Source: Methyloprofundus sedimenti | GTDB lineage: Bacteria > Pseudomonadota > Gammaproteobacteria > Methylococcales > Methylomonadaceae | Length of the DNA stretch: 64,000 nt | Reading direction: 5' to 3' | NCBI RefSeq assembly: GCF_002072955.1 | Contig: NZ_LPUF01000001.1 | Location: 281,001-345,000, forward strand | Shown here: positions 9,716 through 18,341 of the stretch, piece by piece | Position numbering within the stretch: the stretch's first letter is position 1 | Layout: each line of letters starts with the position of its first letter | Made by a program: the position numbers and the translations under genes | Notes under the pieces: model-generated | Seen by the model: the letters and a program-made list of their open reading frames with translations, nothing else | Database searches by the model: none | Told to the model about the DNA's origin: nothing

Positions 9716-10546
9716 ATGCCATCATTTTTCCATAAATTAGCATTTATCCTCTGCTTGTCTCTGTTTATACAGGCTTGTAGTATGTTCAATAAAGAAACAA
9801 AAGAAGACGAATATGTGGGCTGGACAGTAGAGCAATTTATTACTGCAAGCAAGCAAGATCTGGAGGATGAAAAGTATAAAAAAGCGATTGTGCTATTAGA
9901 GCAACTCGACTCGCGTTATCCATTTGGCGAACATTCTGCGCAAACACAGCTGGATCTGACTTACGCCTATTACAAAAATGGTGATGCCGAGGCGGCTTTA
10001 GCTTCAGCTGATCGCTTTATTAAAACTCATCCACGTAATCCAGATATTGATTATGCCTATTATTTAAAGGCGCTGGTAAATTTTAATCGTGAACTCGGTT
10101 TTTTCGAGCGTTTTGTACCCTCAGATACAACCCAGCGCGATACATTATTTACCCAGACGTCTTATTTAAATTTTGAAGAGCTGTTGCGTCGCTTCCCGAA
10201 TAGCCAATATGTACCTGATGTAAAACAACGCATGATTTATCTAAAAAATGCTTTGGCAAGACACGAGTTACATATTGCACGATTCTACATGGACAGGGAA
10301 GCCTATGTAGCAGCAGCAAATCGATCCAACTATATTCTACAGCATTATCAAGGCACGCCGGCAGTTCCTTATGCATTAGAAATTCAAATAAAGGCTTATA
10401 AAATTTTAGCTTTGCAAGGCCTGGTCGATGATAGTACTGAAGTTTATAACTACAACTATCCTGACGGCCCTGTCCTTCCTGAAGCTGATTCAAGTGATGT
10501 TGTTGTTGTGCCTTTTATCTGGAGTCTGTTTGCCTTTGATAAATAA
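9716..10546 (+). CDS. bamD: Outer membrane assembly lipoprotein BamD
   Basis: Essential lipoprotein of the BAM complex, which folds beta-barrel proteins into the outer membrane. The signal peptide ends in a lipobox with lipidated C21 (LFIQACSMF). The body is TPR-like helices starting with LEDEKYKKAIVLLEQLDSRYPFGEHS-type sequence and the conserved PRNPDIDYAYY and FFERF stretches. Length (276) is slightly longer than E. coli BamD owing to a C-terminal tail. The gene is divergent from rluD, as in many gammaproteobacteria. Confidence 0.93.
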   Translation: MPSFFHKLAFILCLSLFIQACSMFNKETKEDEYVGWTVEQFITASKQDLEDEKYKKAIVLLEQLDSRYPFGEHSAQTQLDLTYAYYKNGDAEAALASADRFIKTHPRNPDIDYAYYLKALVNFNRELGFFERFVPSDTTQRDTLFTQTSYLNFEELLRRFPNSQYVPDVKQRMIYLKNALARHELHIARFYMDREAYVAAANRSNYILQHYQGTPAVPYALEIQIKAYKILALQGLVDDSTEVYNYNYPDGPVLPEADSSDVVVVPFIWSLFAFDK

Positions 10547-10573
10547 GCGTATCGCTTATTATTCATCATTACT

Positions 10574-11284
10574 ATGTATTTTCGTCAGATTTTCTTAATT
10601 TCCTGCCTGAGTGCACTCGCTGCGAGCTTTTGCTTTAGTCTTTACCAGTGGTATCTGGTCAATCCCCTTATATTTGCCGCCGAGTTATATGAGCAGGCGA
10701 CACCTCCGGGTTCAAATGTAATTGAGCCGGCGCAACCCTGGAGCCCCGGCGATGGTATTGAGCGTAGCGTGTATACTTTATTAGCAAATTTCCTGATGAG
10801 CCTTGCGTATAGTTTACTACTTACGAGTGCTATGGTTTTTCGCGGCTCCAGTTCAAGCCTAAAAGGACTGGCATGGGGAATGGCCGCTTATATCTCCGCA
10901 TTTATCGCACCTGGTTTGGGTTTGCCGCCAGAAATCCCCGGCATGGACGTTGCCGACCTGGCACAACGCCAAAACTGGTGGTTGCTAACGGTCTCCTTGA
11001 CCGGAGCAGGCCTGGCAATATTAGCATTTAGTCCGCGTTACTATAAGGGAGCAGGATTTATACTTTTACTGTTGCCACATTTAATCGGTGCACCGGTATC
11101 TGCAGTACATGGTTTTAGTCACCCAGATCCTGAAGCAATTGCCATGCTAACAAAGCTATGGCATCAGTTCATCCTGCAAACCAGTATCGCAAACGCATTA
11201 TTATGGTTTATAATCGGCATCAGCACAGGTTTTTTATGCCACAAATTTATTGATACTGTGACACCCTTAGGAGTGAGGGGTTGA
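10574..11284 (+). CDS. cbtA: CbtA-type cobalt transporter subunit
   Basis: CbtA-family membrane protein (236 residues, five or more predicted helices) proposed to import cobalt, usually under cobalamin control. The N-terminal FCFSLYQWYLVNPLIFAAE and the internal GLPPEIPGMDVADL are typical. The partner CbtB gene lies downstream, whereas the usual order is cbtB then cbtA. A 130-bp inverted-repeat element begins at the last base of this gene and separates the two. No cobalamin riboswitch is recognised upstream (only 27 bases follow bamD). Cobalt specificity rests on the family assignment. Confidence 0.82.
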   Translation: MYFRQIFLISCLSALAASFCFSLYQWYLVNPLIFAAELYEQATPPGSNVIEPAQPWSPGDGIERSVYTLLANFLMSLAYSLLLTSAMVFRGSSSSLKGLAWGMAAYISAFIAPGLGLPPEIPGMDVADLAQRQNWWLLTVSLTGAGLAILAFSPRYYKGAGFILLLLPHLIGAPVSAVHGFSHPDPEAIAMLTKLWHQFILQTSIANALLWFIIGISTGFLCHKFIDTVTPLGVRG

Positions 11285-11413
11285 TAATACCCGAGTATGG
11301 CGCAGGATTCTGGCTTCACAAGCGTGTTAGGAAAACAGGCGCAAGCAGGGGCTACGCAACTAGTTTTCTAGCGCGGCTGTGAAGTCAAAAGACGAGTCAG
11401 ACTCGGGTATTAT
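11284..11413. repeat. 130-bp MITE-like long inverted repeat between cbtA and cbtB
   Basis: Perfect 13-base terminal inverted repeats, ATAATACCCGAGT at 11284-11296 and ACTCGGGTATTAT at 11401-11413. Imperfect complementarity continues inward: TGGCTTCACAAGC against GGCTGTGAAGTCA, and GTTAGGAAAAC against CTAGTTTTCTAGC. The whole element can therefore fold into one long hairpin. There is no open reading frame. It starts in the stop codon of cbtA. The size and ends fit a miniature inverted-repeat element; no target duplication is evident. Confidence 0.65.
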
Positions 11414-11457
11414 GAATTCTCGTTCCTTACAACCCACCAAATTTACCAGGGCTTAAT

Positions 11458-11643
11458 ATGAATGCCAATAACCCCGCTTCACTGGAACAAAGCGTTCCTG
11501 TTGCTACGACTAAAAATTTGCAACTCATTGCTGCAGCGGCATTAGGACTTATTATTTTATTTGGCGTAGGTTTTGCTCCGATGGATATTATGCACAATGC
11601 TGCACATGATACCCGCCATAGCGTTGCCTTTCCTTGCCATTAA
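11458..11643 (+). CDS. cbtB: CbtB-type cobalt transporter small subunit
   Basis: A 61-residue protein with one membrane helix (AAAALGLIILFGVGFAPMD) and the histidine-rich CbtB tail HNAAHDTRHSVAFPCH, a probable metal-binding end. It is the partner of CbtA, here placed after it and separated by the 130-bp hairpin element. The start ATG follows a weak purine stretch (AGGGCTTA). The family role is cobalt uptake; membrane location is predicted from the helix. Confidence 0.85.
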   Translation: MNANNPASLEQSVPVATTKNLQLIAAAALGLIILFGVGFAPMDIMHNAAHDTRHSVAFPCH

Positions 11644-11651
11644 CTGATGAT

Positions 11652-11685
11652 AAGATGGGTAAACTTTATAAAGTGGGCCCATCTT
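11652..11685. terminator. Probable bidirectional terminator between cbtB and nadE
   Basis: Arms AAGATGGG and CCCATCTT enclose a second small palindrome, ACTTTATAAAGT. The hairpin lies between two convergent genes. A strong T-run is lacking, so termination is inferred. Confidence 0.5.
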
Positions 11686-11702
11686 AATTAAGAGTGTCCA
11701 GT

Positions 11703-12536
11703 TTAATCATATATTGTGGGAATAGGCTGGCGTTTGTGTTGTGTTTTTTGAAATGTTTCAATAATTAATTGACTCACTTTTTCAGCAACCGGTTTACCTT
11801 CTAAAAAATCATCAATCTGATCATAACTCAATCCCAGAGCGCATTCATCAGTTTTACCCGGTTCCAGATCTTCCAGATCAGCTGTAGGCGCTTTTGCTAT
11901 CAACACAGCGGGCACACCCAGGGTTTTTGCGATCTGTCTGACCTGCCGTTTATTTAAACCAAAAAGCGGCGCAAGATCACAGGCTCCATCGCCCCATTTG
12001 GTAAAAAAGCCGGTTATATTTTCTGCTGAATGGTCGGTACCAATAACCAGTGCCTCCAACAATCCTGCAATTTCATATTGTGCAATCATCCTTGTCCGGG
12101 CTTTTACATTACCTTTACTAAAATCGAGTTTTAGCGTAGATGCAACCAGCTCCCCATGATCTTTAAGTACACGACATGTTTCTGCATGAATAGCATCTAC
12201 TCCGGTTTGCACATTGACTGAAATATTTTGTCCGGGCTGAATAAAGCTAATCGCAAGCTGTGCATCACTTTCGTCAGCCTGAATATTATAAGGCAGGCGC
12301 ACGGCAATAAATTGATATTCGTTGCTATTTTCTTCATTATTAAGCTGCTCAGTAGCTAATTGCGCTAGACGGCCACAAGTAGCTGAATCAATACCGCCGC
12401 TAATGCCTAACAACAGATTCTTTAAATTTGATTGTTTAAGCTGCTGTTTTATAAAATCAATGCGGCGCTGAATTTCAAACTCTGGCTCAATAACCGGGAG
12501 TACTTTCATTTCTTCAATAATGTCTTTTTGATTCAT
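11703..12536 (-). CDS. nadE: NAD(+) synthetase, ammonia-dependent type
   Basis: Catalyses the last step of NAD synthesis, amidating nicotinate adenine dinucleotide with ATP. It has no glutaminase domain and is 277 residues long, the size of the NH3-dependent form. The ATP-pyrophosphatase P-loop SGGIDS is at 46-51. Further conserved stretches are [30 protein letters not shown]-type sequence and [15 protein letters not shown]. The gene stands alone, converging with cbtB. Confidence 0.94.
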   Translation of the reverse strand: MNQKDIIEEMKVLPVIEPEFEIQRRIDFIKQQLKQSNLKNLLLGISGGIDSATCGRLAQLATEQLNNEENSNEYQFIAVRLPYNIQADESDAQLAISFIQPGQNISVNVQTGVDAIHAETCRVLKDHGELVASTLKLDFSKGNVKARTRMIAQYEIAGLLEALVIGTDHSAENITGFFTKWGDGACDLAPLFGLNKRQVRQIAKTLGVPAVLIAKAPTADLEDLEPGKTDECALGLSYDQIDDFLEGKPVAEKVSQLIIETFQKTQHKRQPIPTIYD

Positions 12537-12692
12537 AGAATTTAATAGCGAGGATAGATAGTGTTACTGTTAAAACCGGGGTGTAATGACTAAATTAATT
12601 TTTGCAATTAATTGTATCTGAGTTAGCTACCATAAGTGCTAAAATATTACGCAAACTATTTAGTTCGGTTATTTAAGAAGCAATATCTTCAT

Positions 12693-13070
12693 ATGAGCGC
12701 AGAAAATAAAATATTAATAGAAGTTTTCCCTAGGTATATAGCAGATCAATCTATGCCTAGTGCACACAAATATGCCTTTGCGTATACTATTAAGATCACA
12801 AACGCCGGCGCAACGGCAGCGAAATTAATAAGCCGGCATTGGTTAATCACTGATGCTAATGGCAAGGTTGAAGATGTCCGTGGTGAGGGGGTTATCGGCA
12901 AGACTCCGTACTTAAAGCCAGGTGAGGAATTTACTTATACTAGTGGCGCGCTTATCGAAACAGCTGTTGGTGTGATGCAAGGGGAATATACAATGCTCTC
13001 TGATTCAGGCGAGAATTTTGATGTGCCTATTCCCCGATTTACTTTATCGATACCCAGAACATTACATTAG
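12693..13070 (+). CDS. apaG: ApaG protein (DUF525 / F-box-associated-like domain)
   Basis: Small single-domain protein of 125 residues with the ApaG immunoglobulin-like fold, recognised by FAYTIKITNAGATAAKLISRHW and VRGEGVIGKTPYLKPGEEFTYTSG-type sequences. It is related to polymerase-delta-interacting proteins in eukaryotes; the bacterial role is not settled. The start at MSAENKILIEV is chosen because it gives the usual length; an in-frame ORF continues 57 bases further upstream. apaH begins two bases after its stop, reproducing the apaG-apaH operon of enterobacteria. Confidence 0.92.
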   Translation: MSAENKILIEVFPRYIADQSMPSAHKYAFAYTIKITNAGATAAKLISRHWLITDANGKVEDVRGEGVIGKTPYLKPGEEFTYTSGALIETAVGVMQGEYTMLSDSGENFDVPIPRFTLSIPRTLH

Positions 13071-13072
13071 CT

Positions 13073-13897
13073 ATGACGATCTATGCGATTGGTGATATTC
13101 AAGGTTGTTACGATGATTTGCAGCGATTATTGGACAAGATTGATTTTAATCAACAAACCGATCAGCTCTGGTTTGTTGGGGACCTGGTTAATCGCGGGCC
13201 TAAATCATTAGAAACCCTGCGTTTTATTAAATCGCTTGGTGATGCAGCTGTTTGCGTCTTGGGAAACCATGATCTGCATTTACTTGCAGTAGCTTATAAA
13301 CATTCACCAATTCGCACAAAAGATACGATAACTTCGATACTGCGTGCAAAGGATAAAGACGAATTATTACATTGGTTAAGGCACAGGCCCCTATTTCATT
13401 ATAACGATGATTTTTGTATGCTACATGCGGGCTTGCCACCGCAGTGGGACTTTTCGATGGCAAAAAAAATGGCGGCGAAAGTTGAACAGGAATTGCGCGG
13501 TGATAGCCACGTAAAATTTTTTAAACAAATGTATGGTAATGAACCTGACAAATGGAGCGATAAATTAAAAGGTTATGAACAATTGCGCTTCGCTGTAAAT
13601 TGTTTTAGTCGTATGCGTTTTTGTGATGAAAAAGGACGCCTGGATTTTAAATATAATGGTAAACCAGGCAGTCAACCAAAAAATTTAATTCCCTGGTTCG
13701 ATTTACCGAATCGAAAAAATGCACATTTAAAAATTATTTTTGGTCACTGGTCTGCCTTAGGTTATCACCACTCGAATAATTGTCACGCAATTGATACTGG
13801 CTGCTTGTGGGGCGGGCAACTGACAGCCCTGAAACTAGATGCACAAATGCAACGAATCAGCGTTGATTGCGAAGGCTATAGAGTGCCCAATCACTAG
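13073..13897 (+). CDS. apaH: Bis(5'-nucleosyl)-tetraphosphatase, symmetrical
   Basis: Hydrolyses diadenosine tetraphosphate to two ADP and also removes Np4A-type RNA caps in E. coli. A metallophosphoesterase fold is indicated by GDIQGC (7-12), GDLVNRGP (36-43), GNHDLH (about 66-71) and FGHWSALG. The length of 274 residues is normal. It lies two bases after apaG and 24 bases before a Rof-like gene, so the three may be co-transcribed. Confidence 0.94.
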   Translation: MTIYAIGDIQGCYDDLQRLLDKIDFNQQTDQLWFVGDLVNRGPKSLETLRFIKSLGDAAVCVLGNHDLHLLAVAYKHSPIRTKDTITSILRAKDKDELLHWLRHRPLFHYNDDFCMLHAGLPPQWDFSMAKKMAAKVEQELRGDSHVKFFKQMYGNEPDKWSDKLKGYEQLRFAVNCFSRMRFCDEKGRLDFKYNGKPGSQPKNLIPWFDLPNRKNAHLKIIFGHWSALGYHHSNNCHAIDTGCLWGGQLTALKLDAQMQRISVDCEGYRVPNH

Positions 13898-13921
13898 TTG
13901 ACCTGTAAAAGATAAATACCA

Positions 13922-14179
13922 ATGCATCAACCCGCTATTATTTCCTGTGCCTTGCACGATTATATTGAAATTGCCTGTTTATATGGATATCAGATCAAAC
14001 TGTTATTAAAAGATGGGCAAACAGTTGCAGGTAAAGCGATTAATATCCTGAGTACTCCTGAAAAACGAGAATATTTGCTGCTCGCGTGTGAACAACAAAT
14101 AAAAATTGAACTCATTGAAATTAAAGAATTACAGGTATTAACACCACAGGCGAAATTTCAATCTGTTTCTTTTACATAG
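13922..14179 (+). CDS. rof: Rof/YaeO-like Rho-binding antiterminator
   Basis: An 85-residue protein resembling Rof (YaeO), which binds transcription terminator Rho and inhibits its RNA loading. The supporting pattern is an N-terminal ISCALHDYIEIACLYGYQIKLLL segment followed by LKDGQTVAGKA, then hydrophobic and charged strands EYLLLACEQQIKIELIEIKELQV, matching the Sm-like fold of Rof. Alternatives are another small Sm-like protein. It is possibly the last gene of the apaG-apaH operon. Confidence 0.7.
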   Translation: MHQPAIISCALHDYIEIACLYGYQIKLLLKDGQTVAGKAINILSTPEKREYLLLACEQQIKIELIEIKELQVLTPQAKFQSVSFT

Positions 14180-14337
14180 CAGTTAAGCATTATTTAAAAA
14201 GTAAGTGAGATAAAAAACTTAAAACCATCCAAAGGTCTTTAGCCTGAGAACTTATCATGCATTCCTGATAGAATACAAATTTTTTTATACAAGCCATATC
14301 AAGGCCTTAATACTTAGAACTAACACTAGAGAAAAAC

Positions 14338-16005
14338 ATGTTTTGTTACCATTGCCAGGAAGCTAAAAAAAATATTGCCTGTGATACGGCTGGAATTTGT
14401 GGAAAAAAAGCGGATGTTTCTAGCTTGCATGACTTATTGACCTATACATTAAAAGGCTTGGCTTTTTACGCCGTAAAGGCAGCCGAGTCTGGAATAACTG
14501 ACTCAAACATTGATAAATTCGTTGCTCGCGCTTTATATTCAATGGTAACCAATGTTAATTTTGATCCAGCCGTCTTTGTGCAATTAATTGCAGAAACTGT
14601 GCAAAGGCGCGAGCATTTGAAAAGATTATTGTCCAAAAGTGAAACGGTATTTATTACTGAGGAGCCCGAGGAAGCCCAATGGCTTTATGAAAAAATTGAT
14701 CAAGAGGCCTTCGTAAAGAAAGGAGAAACGGTTGGCGTGCAGGCCGGTGGCGAATTATCCGGTGATGATGCCGATTTACATGCCGCACGGGAAATGCTGA
14801 TCTATGCCGCAAAAGGTTTAGGGGCTTTATTAGAACATATTCAGGTGTTAGATGTGTTTGCGCCTGAACACTATGTTTTTATGTATCAAGCAGTTGCATA
14901 TACTTTGCAAAAACAGCGCAGTTTAAATGAGTTACTCGCCATGAATTATAAATGTGGTGAGCAGGCGATACTGGTTATGGCATTGCTAGAGCAGATCAAT
15001 ATTGAAAAATTTGGCCAGCCCTCTGCAACAACAGTGCATTTAGACTCCTGGGATAAACCTGGTATTTTAGTTTCCGGGCAAGATTTTCATGATTTACAGG
15101 ATTTATTAGAGCAAAGCGCTGGCTCTGGTGTTGATATCTATACCCACGGCGAAATGATTGCTGCCCATAGTTATCCGGCTTTTAAGAAATATTTTAATCT
15201 GGTCGCCAACTATGGTGGTGCATGGCAGGATCAAAAAACCGAGTTTGGCAAGTTTCAAGGCCCTGTTCTGGTAACCACAAACAGCCTGCAACAACCTAAA
15301 AAAGGCTACACTGCAAAGGCCTATACTTCAGGCATGGTTGGCTGGCCTGATATTGCGCATATTGAAAAACGTAGAACCGAAGATGCAAAAGATTTTTCTG
15401 AAATTATCCAGCAAGCACTGCAATGTGAGCCGCCTTTACCTTTAACAGCGGGCAGTGTCACAGTAGGTTATGGACGGCATGCACTCATTGCTTTAACGGA
15501 CACCATTACGCAGTCTATTAAGTCGGGTGATATTAAACGTATTATCGTTTTAATTGGCTGTGACGGGCGGCACAAAGAACGCCGCTATTACACCGATTTA
15601 GTTAAAGCCTTGCCTGCCGATACGCTTATTCTAACGGCTGGTGATACTAAATATCGATTTCATCAGTTAGAATTAGGTGAAATAAACGGTGTGCCACGCC
15701 TTTTGGATGCAGGACAAACTCATGATTTTTATGCAGTGATCGCATTTTTAACCCATTTGCAAAATACCATGCAGCTAGAGCATATTAACCAACTACCTGT
15801 CTCTTTTAATATCGCCTGGTATGAGCAACAAACCATTTTAATGATGCTGGCAATATTCGCTCTTGGTATTAAAAATTTGCGTATAGGCCCCACGTTACCG
15901 CCTTTTTTTAGCCCGGGCATTTTGCAAAAATTAACAGACGAACTGGCGGTTAAAGGAATTGATACGCCAGAAAATGATGTAGCGGCAATGCTTGAAGGTG
16001 AATGA
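14338..16005 (+). CDS. hcp: Hybrid cluster protein (Hcp) homologue with altered hybrid-cluster ligands
   Basis: A 555-residue protein aligning along its length with Hcp, the NO/hydroxylamine reductase. The N-terminal cysteines C3-x2-C6-x8-C15-x5-C21 match the class-1 (anaerobe) 4Fe cluster pattern. Around the hybrid cluster, aligned by flanking motifs to Desulfovibrio numbering, E272 (E268), C408 (C406, IGCDG) and E496 (E494) are kept. Five positions are changed: H244 is Q248 (VSGQDF), C312 is S316 (TTNSLQ), C434 is D436 (TAGDTKYRF), C459 is T461 (AGQTHD) and K496 is Q498 (YEQQ). A normal hybrid cluster therefore seems unlikely and the reductase function is doubtful. The reading frame is intact. 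There is no hcr gene beside it. Confidence 0.8.
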   Translation: MFCYHCQEAKKNIACDTAGICGKKADVSSLHDLLTYTLKGLAFYAVKAAESGITDSNIDKFVARALYSMVTNVNFDPAVFVQLIAETVQRREHLKRLLSKSETVFITEEPEEAQWLYEKIDQEAFVKKGETVGVQAGGELSGDDADLHAAREMLIYAAKGLGALLEHIQVLDVFAPEHYVFMYQAVAYTLQKQRSLNELLAMNYKCGEQAILVMALLEQINIEKFGQPSATTVHLDSWDKPGILVSGQDFHDLQDLLEQSAGSGVDIYTHGEMIAAHSYPAFKKYFNLVANYGGAWQDQKTEFGKFQGPVLVTTNSLQQPKKGYTAKAYTSGMVGWPDIAHIEKRRTEDAKDFSEIIQQALQCEPPLPLTAGSVTVGYGRHALIALTDTITQSIKSGDIKRIIVLIGCDGRHKERRYYTDLVKALPADTLILTAGDTKYRFHQLELGEINGVPRLLDAGQTHDFYAVIAFLTHLQNTMQLEHINQLPVSFNIAWYEQQTILMMLAIFALGIKNLRIGPTLPPFFSPGILQKLTDELAVKGIDTPENDVAAMLEGE

Positions 16006-16077
16006 AACAGTACAAACTACAATAATTGTGTATCTCCGACTAGACTTCCAAACTGCTTAAGGCGCAATATTTAGATA

Positions 16078-16566
16078 ATGCTAGAAAAAATAATTGAACG
16101 TTTAATTTATGCAAGCCGCTGGCTGTTAGCGCCTATTTATTTGGGGATGAGTTTTGCTTTAATGGCTTTGACGGTTAAGTTTTTTCAAGAACTATATCAC
16201 TTTATCCCTGCAATTTTAACGATAGAAGACAATCAGTTAATTCTGAAACTGCTGACTTTTATCGATTTATCCTTAGTTGGCAGCCTGACCATTATAGTGA
16301 TGTTTAGTGGCTATGATAATTTTGTTTCCCGTCTGGATATTACCGAAGGAACAGAAAAACTATCCTGGCTGGGCACGCATGATTATGGCTCGCTAAAAAT
16401 GAAAGTCGCCTCATCAATAGTGGCTATTTCATCGATACATTTATTAAAGGTTTTTATGAATGTGGAACACATAGCAAATGATAAACTGACCTGGTATGTG
16501 CTCATTCATATTACTTTTGTGCTTTCCGCGTTTTTGATGGGCTATTTAGAAAAACTAAAAGAATGA
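16078..16566 (+). CDS. YqhA/UPF0114 family inner-membrane protein
   Basis: A 162-residue protein with about four membrane helices. The UPF0114 hallmarks are [14 protein letters not shown] near the N-terminus, [19 protein letters not shown] in the middle and [16 protein letters not shown] near the end. The family is widespread; its role is unknown. The stop overlaps the start of the next gene by four bases, so it is co-translated with a glutaredoxin-like protein. Confidence 0.87.
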   Translation: MLEKIIERLIYASRWLLAPIYLGMSFALMALTVKFFQELYHFIPAILTIEDNQLILKLLTFIDLSLVGSLTIIVMFSGYDNFVSRLDITEGTEKLSWLGTHDYGSLKMKVASSIVAISSIHLLKVFMNVEHIANDKLTWYVLIHITFVLSAFLMGYLEKLKE

Positions 16567-16784
16567 ACAAACTTTTACTGTTAAGCACTTCGGCCTGTCA
16601 TTTATGTGAACAGGCGGAAAGTTTATTATTGCAACTCAATATTGCCTATCAAAAAATTGATATCGCTGAACAGGATCAGTGGCAGGAGCGCTATGCGATT
16701 AAAATCCCGGTGCTATTGAATACCCAGGAACAGCGAGAACTTTGCTGGCCTTTTTCCACTGAAGATATACAGACTTTCGTATAA
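16563..16784 (+). CDS. Glutaredoxin-like (DUF836) thioredoxin-fold protein
   Basis: A 73-residue protein with an N-terminal CHLC redox motif at residues 12-15 ([15 protein letters not shown]) and a cis-proline region IKIPVLL, as in glutaredoxin-like DUF836 proteins. It probably acts on disulfides in the cytoplasm; partners are unknown. It is coupled to yqhA by an ATGA overlap. Confidence 0.8.
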   Translation: MNKLLLLSTSACHLCEQAESLLLQLNIAYQKIDIAEQDQWQERYAIKIPVLLNTQEQRELCWPFSTEDIQTFV

Positions 16785-16895
16785 ACTAACCAATGGACGT
16801 TGTAGAGTGGATTTTATCCGCTGCTAACTCTATACACTATCCCTCAAAATAGCGGGCTACAGTCCGTTCAACATATGTTGAAGAGCAAGCTTAAA

Positions 16896-18278
16896 ATGAA
16901 TACTAACTACAGAATAGAAAAAGATAGCATGGGAGAATTACAGGTTCCCAGCGATGCTTTGTATGGCGCACAAACTCAACGCGCTATTAATAACTTTCCT
17001 ATTAGCGGCTTAACGATGCCGCCCGCTTTTATTCAAACCGTGGCTCTGATTAAACAGACAGCCGCAAAAGTAAATATGCAACTTGGCGTATTAGATGCTG
17101 CGCGAGGTGAAGCTATTATTAAAGCGGCAGAACAGATTATTCAAGGTGAATACGCAGATCAATTCCCTCTCGATATTTTTCAGACGGGTTCTGGCACCAG
17201 TACCAATATGAATGTTAATGAAGTATTGGCGCATCTTGCATCAGCAATTACTACTGAAGCTGTGGGGGCAAATGACCATGTCAATATGGGGCAAAGCAGT
17301 AATGATGTTATTCCTACCGCGATCCACATCAGTACGGCGATTGAGTGTCACCGTCAATTATTGCCGGCCCTGGAGCATTTAGCTGCAACTCTGGAAAATA
17401 AAGCGCTTGCCTGTCGTGAGTTCACTAAAACCGGGCGCACCCATTTGATGGATGCGATGCCTATGACACTTGAGCAAGAATTAGGTGCATGGACTTTACA
17501 AATTCGTAATGGTATAGCCCGGATAAACAGTGCTTTGCCTAGAATACAAAAGCTGGCACAAGGAGGTACCGCGGTGGGCACAGGAATTAATGCACACCCA
17601 GAATTTGCGGCATTATTTGCAGCCACAATGAGTAAGGTTACCGGTATTACGTTCAGTCCGAATGACTCTTTTTTTGAAAGTTTAAGCTGTCAGGATGCCG
17701 TTGTTGAATTATCGGGACAATTAAAGACTATTGCTGTCAGTTTAATGAAAATTGCCAATGATTTGCGCTGGATGAATAGTGGACCTTTAGCCGGTTTAGG
17801 TGAAATTGAGTTAACAGCTTTGCAACCGGGTAGCAGTATTATGCCAGGCAAAGTCAATCCGGTGATACCTGAAGCAACTGCAATGGTAGCCGCACAAGTG
17901 ATTGGTAATGATGCGACGATTACTATCGCAGGCCAGTCCGGGACATTTCAGTTAAATGTTATGCTGCCGGTGATTGCCTATAATATTTTACAAAGTATAG
18001 ATATTATCAGTAATGCAAGTATCGCACTTGCAGATAAGGCCATTGCAGATTTCACCGTGCGTGAAGCTAACTTACAAGATGCACTGGCCAGAAATCCAAT
18101 ACTGGTCACAGCCTTAAATCCGATTATTGGCTATGCAAAAGCGGCTGAAATTGCAAAATCCGCCTACAAGCAAGGGCGAGCCATTATTGATGTTGCCGAA
18201 GAAATGACGGATATTTCACGTGTCGAATTAGAGAAAATCCTGGAACCGAAACATCTAGCTGCGGGCGGTGTGAATTAA
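16896..18278 (+). CDS. fumC: Class II fumarate hydratase
   Basis: Iron-independent fumarase of the citric acid cycle, interconverting fumarate and malate; 460 residues. The fumarase/aspartase superfamily signature GSSIMPGKVNP is present, with TGSGTSTNMNVNEV, MGQSSNDVIPTAIH and KTGRTHLMDAMPMTL. The TGRTHLMDA form and overall length favour FumC over aspartate ammonia-lyase. The start at MNTNYRIEKDSMG is chosen by analogy; an in-frame ATG at 16875 would add seven residues. It is monocistronic, with a short perfect palindrome just after its stop. Confidence 0.92.
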   Translation: MNTNYRIEKDSMGELQVPSDALYGAQTQRAINNFPISGLTMPPAFIQTVALIKQTAAKVNMQLGVLDAARGEAIIKAAEQIIQGEYADQFPLDIFQTGSGTSTNMNVNEVLAHLASAITTEAVGANDHVNMGQSSNDVIPTAIHISTAIECHRQLLPALEHLAATLENKALACREFTKTGRTHLMDAMPMTLEQELGAWTLQIRNGIARINSALPRIQKLAQGGTAVGTGINAHPEFAALFAATMSKVTGITFSPNDSFFESLSCQDAVVELSGQLKTIAVSLMKIANDLRWMNSGPLAGLGEIELTALQPGSSIMPGKVNPVIPEATAMVAAQVIGNDATITIAGQSGTFQLNVMLPVIAYNILQSIDIISNASIALADKAIADFTVREANLQDALARNPILVTALNPIIGYAKAAEIAKSAYKQGRAIIDVAEEMTDISRVELEKILEPKHLAAGGVN

Positions 18279-18297
18279 TACACTGAAAATTTCTAGT

Positions 18298-18319
18298 AGA
18301 ACGGACTTCAGTCCGTTCT
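18298..18319. repeat. Perfect short palindrome after fumC
   Basis: Arms AGAACGGACT and AGTCCGTTCT with a two-base loop, 20 bases after the fumC stop and 23 before gph. It could act as a terminator stem, though no T-run follows. A partial copy, CAGTCCGTTCAAC, occurs upstream of fumC near 16860. Confidence 0.5.
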
Positions 18320-18341
18320 ATATTTCTGACAGGTTATTACA

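Noticed and set aside
11285-11457. Possible cobalamin riboswitch between cbtA and cbtB
   Set aside because: The conserved B12-box and core motifs are not visible; the region is fully explained by a 13-bp-ended long inverted repeat.
14230-14300. FNR- or NsrR-like site upstream of hcp (TATCATGCATTCCTGATA near 14260)
   Set aside because: The symmetry is weak and does not match the TTGAT-N4-ATCAA consensus well enough to claim a site.
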